36,223 nucleotides of DNA from an uncultured Lachnospiraceae bacterium (GCA_902783395.1 CACZRA010000194.1:1-36223); one strand, 5' to 3'. Positions 10,301-16,931 are shown, numbered from the stretch's first letter. Numbers and translations: made by a program. Notes: generated by a model from the sequence alone, not told the origin.

Positions 10301-10322
10301 CAGACGTCAGGAAAGATTTTAA
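7308..10322 (+). CDS. Large cell-surface protein with InlB-type repeats and a C-terminal membrane anchor
   Basis: The 1004-residue product begins with a signal peptide (KKKK, then a hydrophobic core, probable cleavage near residue 33). Next come an Asp/Gly-rich stretch (37-54), a charged Ala/Glu/Arg/Ser helix likely to form a coiled coil (57-147), an immunoglobulin-like ASPM-SPD-2-Hydin domain (about 158-265), and a Big2-like domain (about 270-365). Three InlB B-type repeats begin at residues 368, 441 and 515, each with a GGxVxGGG turn and a GYxFxGW-like core, and a diverged fourth repeat begins at 592. After a linker, residues about 710-950 end in a domain with TYSVLRVHEGELKVLPDLDD, of a kind seen at the ends of other clostridial surface proteins. 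A transmembrane helix (about 955-981) and a basic tail anchor it; there is no LPxTG motif. AGGAGG precedes the ATG. An adhesion or envelope role is inference. Confidence 0.85.
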   Translation: MKKKKTISLILAIVLSFAVFIQNIQAIRTVRAAEPDYGYGDFDDDGDGDDGSGGYDEEASRAAAEQASREAAEQASREKAEEASRAAEQASKEAAEAEEARKKQEAMDKIAKENEEAQKQQSQDDAAKAAQELADKKTQEAEKAASGSDNDKNQKVYKINASPASINFGEAPAGGDRPVYTVQVNNVGTEAVDFDFSFGSNTGAFTCTLNGITDGNSYNIAKNGAAIFQVSMKNNLSVGTYTDSLVFRVTTPGAPACSSTVSLKGTVESAQSKIKSVSVSPQNYKLSVGDNYQFTATVKDADGETKGVSQDVSWEVRGARSGATDISSSGVLSIARDESSSSLTVYAFSMDAPSVYGTSNVIPQRSGYNVSVASDPKDGGTVTGGGSVPEGGSVTLTAIPNKNYSFVGWIRDGQKVSTATNYTIDDIYSSIGVTAKFDRKYVTIDLDRNNDDGGKVSGGGKIKYGDSTTITAKANDGYVFTGWKEDGSIISKDASLKLKDCKEDRKIKGMFERTSHTITLYASPAEGGKVSGGGTFSINQGTTVTATPNSGYTFVGWEVNGQIVNRNAKVKIDRLEEDYKCTAIFIKTGITSYEISAGVATTGGSISPSGKRTVAQGQNITYTIVPKAGYAILAVAVDNVQVGPVSSYTFSNVQSNHTIAAAFLLTDAGKAKGASTQSTKVEKKQKTPENTASSNSTVTIDDALSGEGGDDYVEEMHDIDTLPVPTDEELGVTEEDSFYSDVAGMLGVSQEEAREMAMSGDRSQIARAAFYAGALDASAENELEPKNMNGVDYSSMTSEELMQLPEEEIYPSYTNLDVVVENLLTTDDMVALVDGGTESVAISLTKLGKYDVPPSDEQVIKKNAVGQKPLQYFDLSMLKTVNGYTDNVHEIGDTLEIVIEIPDEIYKAGKTYSVLRVHEGELKVLPDLDDNPKTITFRTDRFSSYAIAQEVASSKQMVIWFSLGALIALLIGLTCFLILIIHQAKMRKERRRIRAEQRRRQERF
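7500..7585 (+). repeat. In-frame 24-base tandem repeat encoding the coiled-coil segment
   Basis: A 17-base unit (GAGCAGGCGAGCCGTGA) occurs exactly at 7500-7516 and 7524-7540, a 24-base period, and degenerate copies continue to about 7585. It encodes repeats of EQASREAA and suggests expansion by slippage or unequal crossover. Confidence 0.7.
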
Positions 10323-10417
10323 CTGCCGGATCTACGATTCTTTCGTATAAATATACAGAATGTATTTGATAATACATCCGGCTGATGGCTGATAAAACAC
10401 AGAAAAGGAGAGAAAAA

Positions 10418-10681
10418 ATGAACGATAACGAAAAGAAACTGCAGGATGAGCAGCTTGAAAACGTAAGCGGCGGTGCCGGAGTTACAAAGTGGGGATTTCC
10501 GTATGATGATAAGGGAAACGTAACATATACAGATAAAAGCGGACAGAGCCTTGTCATAAGCAAAAAAGACTGGCAGTGGCTGCTTACCCAGTATAAAGGA
10601 CCCATAGGTGATCCGGAGTATTATCTTTCAACTGTACCCGCAAAGGACCTGAAAGTGATAATCGCCGACCATAACGGGTAA
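10418..10681 (+). CDS. Small protein with double-glycine leader (peptide 1)
   Basis: The 87-residue product opens with a leader ending in LQDEQLENVSGG (residues 8-19), the classic pattern of double-glycine leaders cut by C39-peptidase ABC exporters. Cleavage after GG would release a 68-residue, cysteine-free product rich in Asp, Lys and Tyr (KWGFPYDDKGN, DWQWLL). I chose the ATG at 10418, preceded by AAGGAGAG, rather than an in-frame ATG at 10385 with no ribosome-binding site. No transporter or modifying enzyme lies nearby. It could be a bacteriocin, a signal peptide or another exported small protein; the leader call is firm, the function unknown. Confidence 0.75.
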   Translation: MNDNEKKLQDEQLENVSGGAGVTKWGFPYDDKGNVTYTDKSGQSLVISKKDWQWLLTQYKGPIGDPEYYLSTVPAKDLKVIIADHNG

Positions 10682-10708
10682 AACGTGATCAGGGAACATT
10701 AAGACAGA

Positions 10709-10756
10709 AGAACCGCTGCAGTACTGCAGATGAGCTGCAGGAGCCGCAGCGGTTCT
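10709..10756 (+). other. Long intercistronic RNA hairpin between the two leader-peptide genes
   Basis: An 11-bp perfect outer stem (10709-10719 with 10746-10756) encloses a second stem of CTGCAG (10724-10729) with CTGCAG (10735-10740). There is no U-tract after it and the ribosome-binding site of peptide 2 starts about 9 bases later, so an RNA-stability or translation-control element is more likely than a terminator. Confidence 0.7.
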
Positions 10757-10779
10757 CATATGTACGGAGGAATAAAGAT

Positions 10780-11052
10780 ATGGATGGGATCACAAAGCTT
10801 ACAGATGAAATGCTCGACGGAGTGTCGGGAGGAGTACAGTCCAATACCAAGCATACCGAATCGGAGCTGGAGAAGGCCGGTGTCATAGTAAAGCATATTA
10901 ACGGCAAAACGATATATGAGACCCGGCTGTCAAGCGGCATGACCATAAAGATACAGCCGAACGTGGCCATGGGAATGTGCGACTGTTATAAACTTTCCGG
11001 AGGAGAAAGACTTAATGATCAGCAGATACAGGATCTTATAGCACAAAGCTGA
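10780..11052 (+). CDS. Small protein with double-glycine leader (peptide 2)
   Basis: This 90-residue product begins with a short leader ending LTDEMLDGVSGG (residues 7-18), again a double-glycine export signal. The predicted mature part of 72 residues shows no obvious similarity to peptide 1. It carries a CDC pair near its middle (MGMCDCYKLSGG) and an amphipathic C-terminal end. CGGAGG precedes the ATG at a good distance. Two different cargo sequences behind the same type of leader suggest a shared exporter encoded elsewhere. Whether it is modified (RiPP) or secreted as is cannot be told. Confidence 0.75.
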   Translation: MDGITKLTDEMLDGVSGGVQSNTKHTESELEKAGVIVKHINGKTIYETRLSSGMTIKIQPNVAMGMCDCYKLSGGERLNDQQIQDLIAQS

Positions 11053-11070
11053 TAACGGTGCTGTTCCGTT

Positions 11071-11098
11071 TTGCACACAGCGCTATTTATGATATGAT
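11071..11098 (+). promoter_or_regulatory. Promoter for the hprK operon
   Basis: TTGCAC (11071-11076), a 16-base spacer and TATGAT (11093-11098) with an extended TGA in front. The start site would be near 11105. Confidence 0.6.
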
Positions 11099-11109
11099 TA
11101 AAAGAAAAA

Positions 11110-11129
11110 GAAACTCCCGCGGGAGTTTC
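11110..11129. other. 20-base perfect palindrome at the start of the hprK leader
   Basis: The arms GAAACTCCCG and CGGGAGTTTC form a perfect inverted repeat within the first 5-25 bases of the predicted hprK transcript. The bases before it are A-rich, so on the minus strand it looks like a terminator; on the plus strand the following tract has few U residues. It may protect the 5' end, bind a regulator, or partly terminate peptide-gene readthrough. Confidence 0.55.
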
Positions 11130-11179
11130 AATTTCTGTGTGAAAATATTTTTTCCGTAAACGGCAGAAGGAGGTCGGAA

Positions 11180-12109
11180 GTGGCGAGTGTTCCGTTGGAA
11201 GAGGTCGTCGAGAAGATGTCTCTCGTACATATCACTCCTGAGATAGATATCTCGGAGATCAAAATCGAAAAACCGGATATAAACCGTCCGGCCCTGCAGT
11301 TCGCAGATTATTTTGAAATGTTTGATGCCTCCAGACTTGAGATAATAGGAGCGGGAGAGTTTTCATTCATAGAGCAGAAATCCATAGAAGAAAAGCTTCA
11401 GATCTATGATAAATTCCTTAATAACCCTATACCCTGCGTAGTATTTTGCAGAAATCTGGAACCTGACGAAAAATTCCGTGAAGCAGCCGTAAAATATAAT
11501 GTGCCTCTTATGAAGTCTGCCATGCCGACATCTGCGTTCATGGCAGAGATAATAAGATGGCTGAATGTCAAGCTTGCACCGTGCATATCCATTCACGGTG
11601 TACTTGTGGATGTATACGGTGAGGGAGTCCTTATTACGGGAGAGAGCGGTATAGGAAAGAGTGAAGCGGCTTTGGAGCTGGTAAAGAGAGGACACAGGCT
11701 TATCACTGATGACGTGGTAGAGATAAGAAAAGTGTCGGACGAGACTCTTGTAGGATCGGCACCTGATATAACAAAGCATTTTATTGAGCTCAGAGGTATC
11801 GGAATAGTGGATGTCTACGCTCTGTACGGAGCATCGGCGATAGAAGAGACCCAGAATATCGATCTGGTGATAAGACTTGAGGACTGGGATAAGGATAAGG
11901 ATTATGACAGACTGGGGCTTGAGGAGGAGCATACGGAATATCTCGGGAATCAGGTCGTGTGCCATGTCATACCGATAAGACCCGGCAGAAATCTGGCCGT
12001 GATCTGTGAGACGGCGGCAATAAACCACAGGCTTAAGAAGATGGGTTACAATGCAGCTAAGGAGCTGTACAGGAGAGTACAGGATAATCTATCCAGGAGG
12101 GGATCATGA
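11180..12109 (+). CDS. hprK: HPr kinase/phosphorylase
   Basis: HprK phosphorylates or dephosphorylates Ser46 of HPr-type proteins in response to glycolytic intermediates and phosphate; HPr-Ser-P then acts with CcpA in carbon catabolite control. The 309-residue length is standard. The N-terminal domain is followed by the catalytic half with the P-loop GESGIGKS (154-161) and the family signature around HFIELRGIGIVDV. It starts at GTG 11180, with AAGGAGG six bases upstream. Its stop overlaps the glucokinase ATG (ATGA). The likely substrate, an HPr-like protein, is encoded 3.5 kb downstream in the same cluster. Confidence 0.97.
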   Translation: MASVPLEEVVEKMSLVHITPEIDISEIKIEKPDINRPALQFADYFEMFDASRLEIIGAGEFSFIEQKSIEEKLQIYDKFLNNPIPCVVFCRNLEPDEKFREAAVKYNVPLMKSAMPTSAFMAEIIRWLNVKLAPCISIHGVLVDVYGEGVLITGESGIGKSEAALELVKRGHRLITDDVVEIRKVSDETLVGSAPDITKHFIELRGIGIVDVYALYGASAIEETQNIDLVIRLEDWDKDKDYDRLGLEEEHTEYLGNQVVCHVIPIRPGRNLAVICETAAINHRLKKMGYNAAKELYRRVQDNLSRRGS

Positions 12110-13041
12110 AATACGCAGCAGGAATAGATGTAGGAGGAACATCGGTAAAGTTAGGGCTTGTAAGCATCGAGGGAGAGATATCGGAAATCTGGGAGATCCC
12201 TACCAGAACGGAAGACGGAGGGAAGCAGATACTTCCGGATATAGCGGAAGCCGTGAAACGCAAGATAGAGGAAAAGGGATTGGAAAAAGACCTGATCGGC
12301 GCAGGTATAGGGCTTCCGGGCCCCGTTGATGATGACGGGGTGATAAGAAAGGCCGTTAATCTGCATTGGGAAAGAACTTTTAATGTGGCGGACGAGCTGT
12401 CAGAGCTTCTCGGCGGTATGAAGGTCAAGGCCGGCAACGATGCAAATGTCGCTGCTTTGGGGGAATACTGGCAGGGAGCCGGAAAGAATTACGGTGATAT
12501 GGTAATGGTAACTCTCGGAACCGGTATTGGCGGAGGCATCATCCATCACGGAAAGATATTTGCCGGTACTACCGGAGCAGGAGGCGAGATAGGGCATATA
12601 TGTCTGAATCCGAACGAAAAGATACACTGTAACTGCGGCAATGCCGGATGCTTTGAGCAGTATGCTTCGGCGACTGGGATAGTAAGACTTACGAGAGAGG
12701 AGCTTGAGGCATCTTCGGACGAATCTGAACTCAGGAAAACAGAGGTAACAGCAAAAGCTCTGTGGGACGCAGTGAAGAACGGCGATAAGCTTGCCATACG
12801 GGTAGCCGAAAGATTCGGATATTACCTCGGCTGGGGTCTTTCCGTGATAGCGGGAGTCGTAAATCCCGAGGTGTTCGTCCTGGGTGGCGGAGTATCTAAG
12901 GCCGGGGATGTCATGCTTCCGTATGTAAGGAAGTATTTCGATGAACATGCATTCCATGCCTGCAGGGATGCCCAGATAGTCATAGCGACTCTGGGGAACA
13001 GCGCCGGAACGCTCGGTGCTGCAAAGATGGTCATAGACTGA
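12106..13041 (+). CDS. ROK-family glucokinase
   Basis: A cytoplasmic ATP-dependent sugar kinase of the ROK family, probably phosphorylating glucose at position 6. Residues 5-16 give the phosphate-binding IDVGGTSVKLG, the catalytic Asp lies in GNDANVAALGEYW, and the zinc-binding HCNCGNAGCFEQY motif is intact. At 311 residues it has no N-terminal helix-turn-helix and so is a kinase, not a ROK repressor. It is coupled to hprK by a 4-base overlap. Placement beside hprK and an HPr-like protein lacking His15 fits a cell that phosphorylates sugars with ATP kinases rather than a PTS. Confidence 0.93.
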   Translation: MKYAAGIDVGGTSVKLGLVSIEGEISEIWEIPTRTEDGGKQILPDIAEAVKRKIEEKGLEKDLIGAGIGLPGPVDDDGVIRKAVNLHWERTFNVADELSELLGGMKVKAGNDANVAALGEYWQGAGKNYGDMVMVTLGTGIGGGIIHHGKIFAGTTGAGGEIGHICLNPNEKIHCNCGNAGCFEQYASATGIVRLTREELEASSDESELRKTEVTAKALWDAVKNGDKLAIRVAERFGYYLGWGLSVIAGVVNPEVFVLGGGVSKAGDVMLPYVRKYFDEHAFHACRDAQIVIATLGNSAGTLGAAKMVID

Positions 13042-13043
13042 AT

Positions 13044-13967
13044 ATGGGGACTTCCTTTTACGAAGACAGACTTGCAGATATCTGCGGGAGGGATAATGTC
13101 AGGACATCAGAACCTATGTCCGGGCATACTACATTTCGTACCGGCGGGCCGGCAGATTATTTCGTGACACCGCCGGGTAAGGATACCTTTGTTAAGCTTT
13201 TATCGTATATAAGACAGACCGAAAAGGAATACCTGATCCTCGGCAAGGGGAGCAATCTGCTTGTAGGTGACGGAGGATACAGGGGAACCGTGATAGATAC
13301 GTCCGTTTACATGAACAGTGTATCAATAGACGGTGAGATAATTTCAGCGGAAGCGGGTGCCGGACTGGGTACAGCTGCATCCCTTGCGGCTGAAGCATCC
13401 CTTACCGGCATGGAATTTGCGTCCGGGATCCCCGGAACCATAGGAGGGGCGGTGTTTATGAATGCCGGAGCCTACGGCGGGGAAATGTCACAGATCGTTA
13501 CATCGGTCGAGATCATAGGACCTTCAGGTGACATTTTATACATCCCGGGTTCCGATATGGGCTTTGGATACCGGACCTCGATAGCGCAGATAAAGAATCT
13601 GCCGATAATCTCCGCTGAAATGAAGCTGAAAAGGGGAGACAGGGAGGAGATTAAAGCAAGGATAAAAGAACTCGGTATGGAAAGAGCAAAAAAACAGCCT
13701 CTTGATTATCCTTCGGCAGGCTCTACCTTCAAAAGACCGGAAGGGTATTTCGCAGGTAAGCTGATAAGTGACGCGGGTTTTTCTGGGCTTGCTGTAGGAG
13801 GCGCTCAGGTTTCTCCCAAGCACAACGGTTTTATAATCAATACCGGAAATGCCACATCTGCAGATATTCTGAAGCTTATAGATGAAGTAAGGGAGAAGGT
13901 CAGGTCAGGATCCGGAGTAGAGCTTACTCCTGAAGTCAGGATAATAGGAGATTTTCAGGATCAATGA
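13044..13967 (+). CDS. murB: UDP-N-acetylenolpyruvoylglucosamine reductase
   Basis: MurB makes UDP-N-acetylmuramate, using FAD and NADPH, in the second step of peptidoglycan precursor synthesis. The FAD-binding segments GKGSNLLVGDGG and GIPGTIGGAVFMNAGAYGGE, the catalytic serine in SAGSTFKRP (S227) and the C-terminal Glu in LTPEVRIIG (E297) are all present in 307 residues. The gene starts 2 bases after the kinase stop with no clear ribosome-binding site, so translation is probably by coupling, and its own stop overlaps rapZ. Confidence 0.97.
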   Translation: MGTSFYEDRLADICGRDNVRTSEPMSGHTTFRTGGPADYFVTPPGKDTFVKLLSYIRQTEKEYLILGKGSNLLVGDGGYRGTVIDTSVYMNSVSIDGEIISAEAGAGLGTAASLAAEASLTGMEFASGIPGTIGGAVFMNAGAYGGEMSQIVTSVEIIGPSGDILYIPGSDMGFGYRTSIAQIKNLPIISAEMKLKRGDREEIKARIKELGMERAKKQPLDYPSAGSTFKRPEGYFAGKLISDAGFSGLAVGGAQVSPKHNGFIINTGNATSADILKLIDEVREKVRSGSGVELTPEVRIIGDFQDQ

Positions 13968-14854
13968 AAATGGTCATTGTCACCGGTATGTCCGGCGCAG
14001 GAAAGAGCAGCACGTTAAAGATGCTGGAGGATCTGGGTTTTTTTTGTATTGATAATCTGCCCGCTCCTCTCATAGAGAAATTTGCCGAGCTTTTCACGGG
14101 ACCTTTATCGGAAATACCGGGCGGAGAACTCGGAAAGGTTGCCATAGGAGTGGATGCCAGAACGGGGCTCATATCTTTAAGAAAGCCGCTTGAGGATCTG
14201 AAGGAACAGGGTATATCTTATGAGATTTTTTTTCTTGATGCCGAGGACAGCGTTCTTGTAAAAAGATTTAAAGAAACAAGACGGGCTCACCCCCTCGCTC
14301 CGGAGGGACGCATAGAGGACGGCATAGCGGAGGAGAGAAAACAGCTTGATTATCTGAGGAAGAATGCGACATATATCCTTGATACCTCCCATATGCTCAT
14401 CCGTGACCTGAAAAAAGAGATAAACGATATATACTCGGCAAATAAAAGCTACGGCAACCTGTATGTGAACATACTTTCATTCGGCTTTAAGTACGGTATT
14501 CCGACTGATGCGGATCTTGTCTTTGATGTAAGATTCCTGCCCAATCCTTACTATATTGATGAACTGAAGAACGATACCGGCAGGGATAAAAGCGTTCATG
14601 ATTATGTAATGTCTTTTGAGGAGGCTCATTTATTTCTGGAAAAGCTTCAGGATATGCTCCTGTTCCTTATACCGAATTACGTAAAGGAGGGAAAGAACCA
14701 GCTTGTGATAGCCGTAGGCTGTACGGGAGGGAGGCACAGATCCGTATGTCTTGCCGAAGAGCTTTATAAAGGGTTGTCCGAGGATTCTGAATACGGTATA
14801 AGGGTGGAGCACAGGGATATAGATAAGGATACGTCCCGTCAGAAATCAAGGTAG
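13964..14854 (+). CDS. rapZ: RNase adapter/nucleotide-binding protein RapZ (YvcJ)
   Basis: A 296-residue P-loop protein with Walker A GMSGAGKS (8-15) and the conserved C-terminal GCTGGRHRSVCLAEEL. In E. coli RapZ controls GlmS through small-RNA decay; in B. subtilis YvcJ hydrolyses GTP and its role is less clear. It overlaps murB by 4 bases and ends 4 bases before whiA. The gene usually found between rapZ and whiA in bacilli (yvcK/glmR) is missing here. Confidence 0.95.
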   Translation: MKMVIVTGMSGAGKSSTLKMLEDLGFFCIDNLPAPLIEKFAELFTGPLSEIPGGELGKVAIGVDARTGLISLRKPLEDLKEQGISYEIFFLDAEDSVLVKRFKETRRAHPLAPEGRIEDGIAEERKQLDYLRKNATYILDTSHMLIRDLKKEINDIYSANKSYGNLYVNILSFGFKYGIPTDADLVFDVRFLPNPYYIDELKNDTGRDKSVHDYVMSFEEAHLFLEKLQDMLLFLIPNYVKEGKNQLVIAVGCTGGRHRSVCLAEELYKGLSEDSEYGIRVEHRDIDKDTSRQKSR

Positions 14855-14858
14855 AGGT

Positions 14859-15512
14859 ATGTCATTTTCACAGGATGTCAAGGCGGAAATACAGGCCCGC
14901 CATTCAAAAAAGATCAAAGACTTTACATTTCCCGAAAATACTAATAATATAAACCCGTCGCTCATGCTGGCGATTTATTTTGTCCGCTGCGGATCTGTCA
15001 ATGATCCCAACACCAGCTACCACCTTGAGATCGCCTGCGATGGAAAGCAGGAGGCCGATGCCGTTTCGGGGCTTATGGAGGAGCAGGGGTTTAAGGTCAG
15101 AACGACTGTCAGAAAAGACAAACAGGTGGTCTATCTGAAAGACAGGGAGAGCATAGCAGATTTTCTTGGATTTGTAGGTGCGGTAAATGCAATGATGGAA
15201 ATGGAAAATTCTCTTATCCTCAAGGATATGAGAAATTCCGTTAACAGGAAGGTAAATTTCGAAACTGCCAATATAGAAAGGACAGTAGGAGCAGCGGTAA
15301 AGGATATAGAAGATATCCGCTATATAGAAGCCCACGGAGGGTTGAAGCAGCTGCCTGAGGGATTAAGAAAAATGGCAGAGGCGCGTGTGGATAATCCCGA
15401 TGCCGCATTGAGCAGTCTGGGAGAAAGCATGAGACCGCCTCTCGGAAAATCGGGAGTTAACCACAGACTCCGGAAGATCAGGGACTATGCCCGTAAACTA
15501 AGAGACAGATGA
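14859..15512 (+). CDS. whiA: WhiA-like regulator lacking the first LAGLIDADG-like half
   Basis: WhiA is a DNA-binding protein tied to cell division and sporulation in Gram-positives. This one has 217 residues, against about 310-320 in the family. It keeps the N-terminal start (MSFSQDVKAEI), the second LAGLIDADG-like repeat (about 35-125, with RCGSVNDPNTSYHLEI), the highly conserved DMRNSVNRKVNFETANIERT stretch (123-142) and the C-terminal helix-turn-helix (about 150-212, KSGVNHRLRKI). By hand comparison with B. subtilis WhiA about 95 residues are missing between residue 20 and 35, i.e. the rest of the N-terminal half. The frame is clean and there is no room upstream (rapZ ends 4 bases before), so it is an internal in-frame deletion and not a misplaced start. 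Confidence 0.9.
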   Translation: MSFSQDVKAEIQARHSKKIKDFTFPENTNNINPSLMLAIYFVRCGSVNDPNTSYHLEIACDGKQEADAVSGLMEEQGFKVRTTVRKDKQVVYLKDRESIADFLGFVGAVNAMMEMENSLILKDMRNSVNRKVNFETANIERTVGAAVKDIEDIRYIEAHGGLKQLPEGLRKMAEARVDNPDAALSSLGESMRPPLGKSGVNHRLRKIRDYARKLRDR

Positions 15513-15605
15513 AGGCTGAGCAGGGCGGATCTTTGGACGGCTCCTTAGGGAAATACTGACGGACCGGAGATTCCTTAAGGGAGAATGATTAAAGGGGAGA
15601 GAATA

Positions 15606-15860
15606 ATGAAGAGTTGTGAAGTAGAGATCAATGTAAAAAATGATAAGGATGCAAGACCCATCGCTTTTCTCGTGCAGACGGCCAGTCAGTTTGAGTCTAA
15701 GATCTATATTGACTATGAGGACAAGCATGTGAACGCAAAATCCATAATGGGTATGATGACACTGACACTTACTAACGGAAACAAGGCAGTGATAACCGCA
15801 GAGGGTAATGACGAGAATGAAGCCCTGGCAAAGCTTGAGGAGTTTCTGACAAAAGGGTAG
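15606..15860 (+). CDS. HPr-like protein with Asp15 and Ser46 (Crh-like)
   Basis: This 84-residue protein has the HPr fold pattern. The residue matching His15, which takes phosphate from Enzyme I in the PTS, is aspartate (KNDKDARPIAF, D15), while the HprK target serine lies exactly at position 46 in NAKSIMGMM. B. subtilis Crh likewise lacks His15 (it has Gln) and works only as a CcpA cofactor. The gene sits directly after whiA, as crh does in B. subtilis. I infer a catabolite-control protein that cannot do PTS transfer. The start at 15606 is set by AAAGGGGAGAG; an in-frame ATG at 15585 lacks a ribosome-binding site and lies before the normal HPr start. Confidence 0.9.
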   Translation: MKSCEVEINVKNDKDARPIAFLVQTASQFESKIYIDYEDKHVNAKSIMGMMTLTLTNGNKAVITAEGNDENEALAKLEEFLTKG

Positions 15861-15880
15861 GGAACGGACAGCATAAGGGT

Positions 15881-15909
15881 TTTGTACCTGCCAGAGTATA
15901 TGATATAAT
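15881..15909 (+). promoter_or_regulatory. Promoter for the aldolase gene
   Basis: TATAAT (15904-15909) with an extended TGA in front and TTTGTA 17 bases upstream (15881-15886). The start site would be near 15916, giving a leader of about 45 nt. Confidence 0.7.
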
Positions 15910-15962
15910 TTATATTGCGTTTTGCAGTACCTGAAAAAATATTTATATAAAGGAGAAGAGTT

Positions 15963-16931
15963 ATGGCATTAGTTACAAGTACCGAGATGTTCAAAAAAGC
16001 CTATCACGGCGGTTATGCCGTAGGCGCATTCAACGTGAACAACATGGAGATCGTCCAGGGTATCACGGAAGCAGCCGACGAGCTGAAGAGTCCTGTCATC
16101 CTTCAGGTTTCCAAGGGAGCAAGGGCTTATGCGAATCACACCTATCTTACCAAGCTGGTAGAGGCGGCGATCATTGAACACCCTGATATACCGATCGTTC
16201 TTCATCTGGATCACGGTGATACCTTTGAGCTTTGTAAGGACTGCATAGACGGCGGATTTACGTCCGTTATGATCGATGCTTCTTCGAAGAGCTTTGAAGA
16301 TAATATTGCCCTGACAAAGCAGGTTGTTGATTATGCTCATGATAAGGGAGCTGTAGTAGAGGCAGAGCTCGGAACTCTTGCAGGCATTGAGGATGAGGTT
16401 GTCGTCGAGGCAGGCAAGGAGTCATATACACGTCCGGAGGAGGTTGAAGAGTTCGTTTCAAGAACAGGTTGTGATTCCCTTGCAATAGCAATCGGAACCT
16501 CGCACGGCGCCTATAAATTCACTGCAGAGCAGTGCACAAGAAATGAAGAGGGGATCCTGGTTCCGCCGCCGCTTCGTTTCGATGTTCTGGAGGAGTGCAT
16601 GAAGAGACTTCCCGAATTCCCCATCGTGCTTCACGGTTCTTCATCCGTTCCGCAGGAGTTTGTCAAGATGGTTAATGCTTACGGCGGAAATATGCCCGAT
16701 GCAGTAGGAATTCCCGAGGAGCAGCTCCGTAAGGCTGCAGAGCTTGCAGTCTGCAAGATAAATATTGATTCCGATATCCGTCTTGCCATGACAGGAAATA
16801 TCCGCAAGTATTTCGCTGAGCATCCGGATCACTTTGATCCCCGTCAGTATCTGAAGCCCGCACGTCAGGCTGTAAAGGATATGGTATCGCATAAGATCAA
16901 GAACGTGCTCGGCTCAGACGGAAAGGCATAA
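15963..16931 (+). CDS. fba: Class II fructose-bisphosphate aldolase
   Basis: A zinc-dependent glycolytic enzyme that splits fructose-1,6-bisphosphate into dihydroxyacetone phosphate and glyceraldehyde-3-phosphate. The 322-residue protein has the HLDHGD motif (81-86), which carries the catalytic Asp and a zinc His, and zinc ligands in GTSHG and LHGSSS; EAELGTLAG holds the conserved Glu. AAGGAG precedes the ATG. It has its own promoter and two terminators behind it. The related tagatose-bisphosphate aldolases share these motifs, but the general similarity favours Fba. Confidence 0.95.
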   Translation: MALVTSTEMFKKAYHGGYAVGAFNVNNMEIVQGITEAADELKSPVILQVSKGARAYANHTYLTKLVEAAIIEHPDIPIVLHLDHGDTFELCKDCIDGGFTSVMIDASSKSFEDNIALTKQVVDYAHDKGAVVEAELGTLAGIEDEVVVEAGKESYTRPEEVEEFVSRTGCDSLAIAIGTSHGAYKFTAEQCTRNEEGILVPPPLRFDVLEECMKRLPEFPIVLHGSSSVPQEFVKMVNAYGGNMPDAVGIPEEQLRKAAELAVCKINIDSDIRLAMTGNIRKYFAEHPDHFDPRQYLKPARQAVKDMVSHKIKNVLGSDGKA

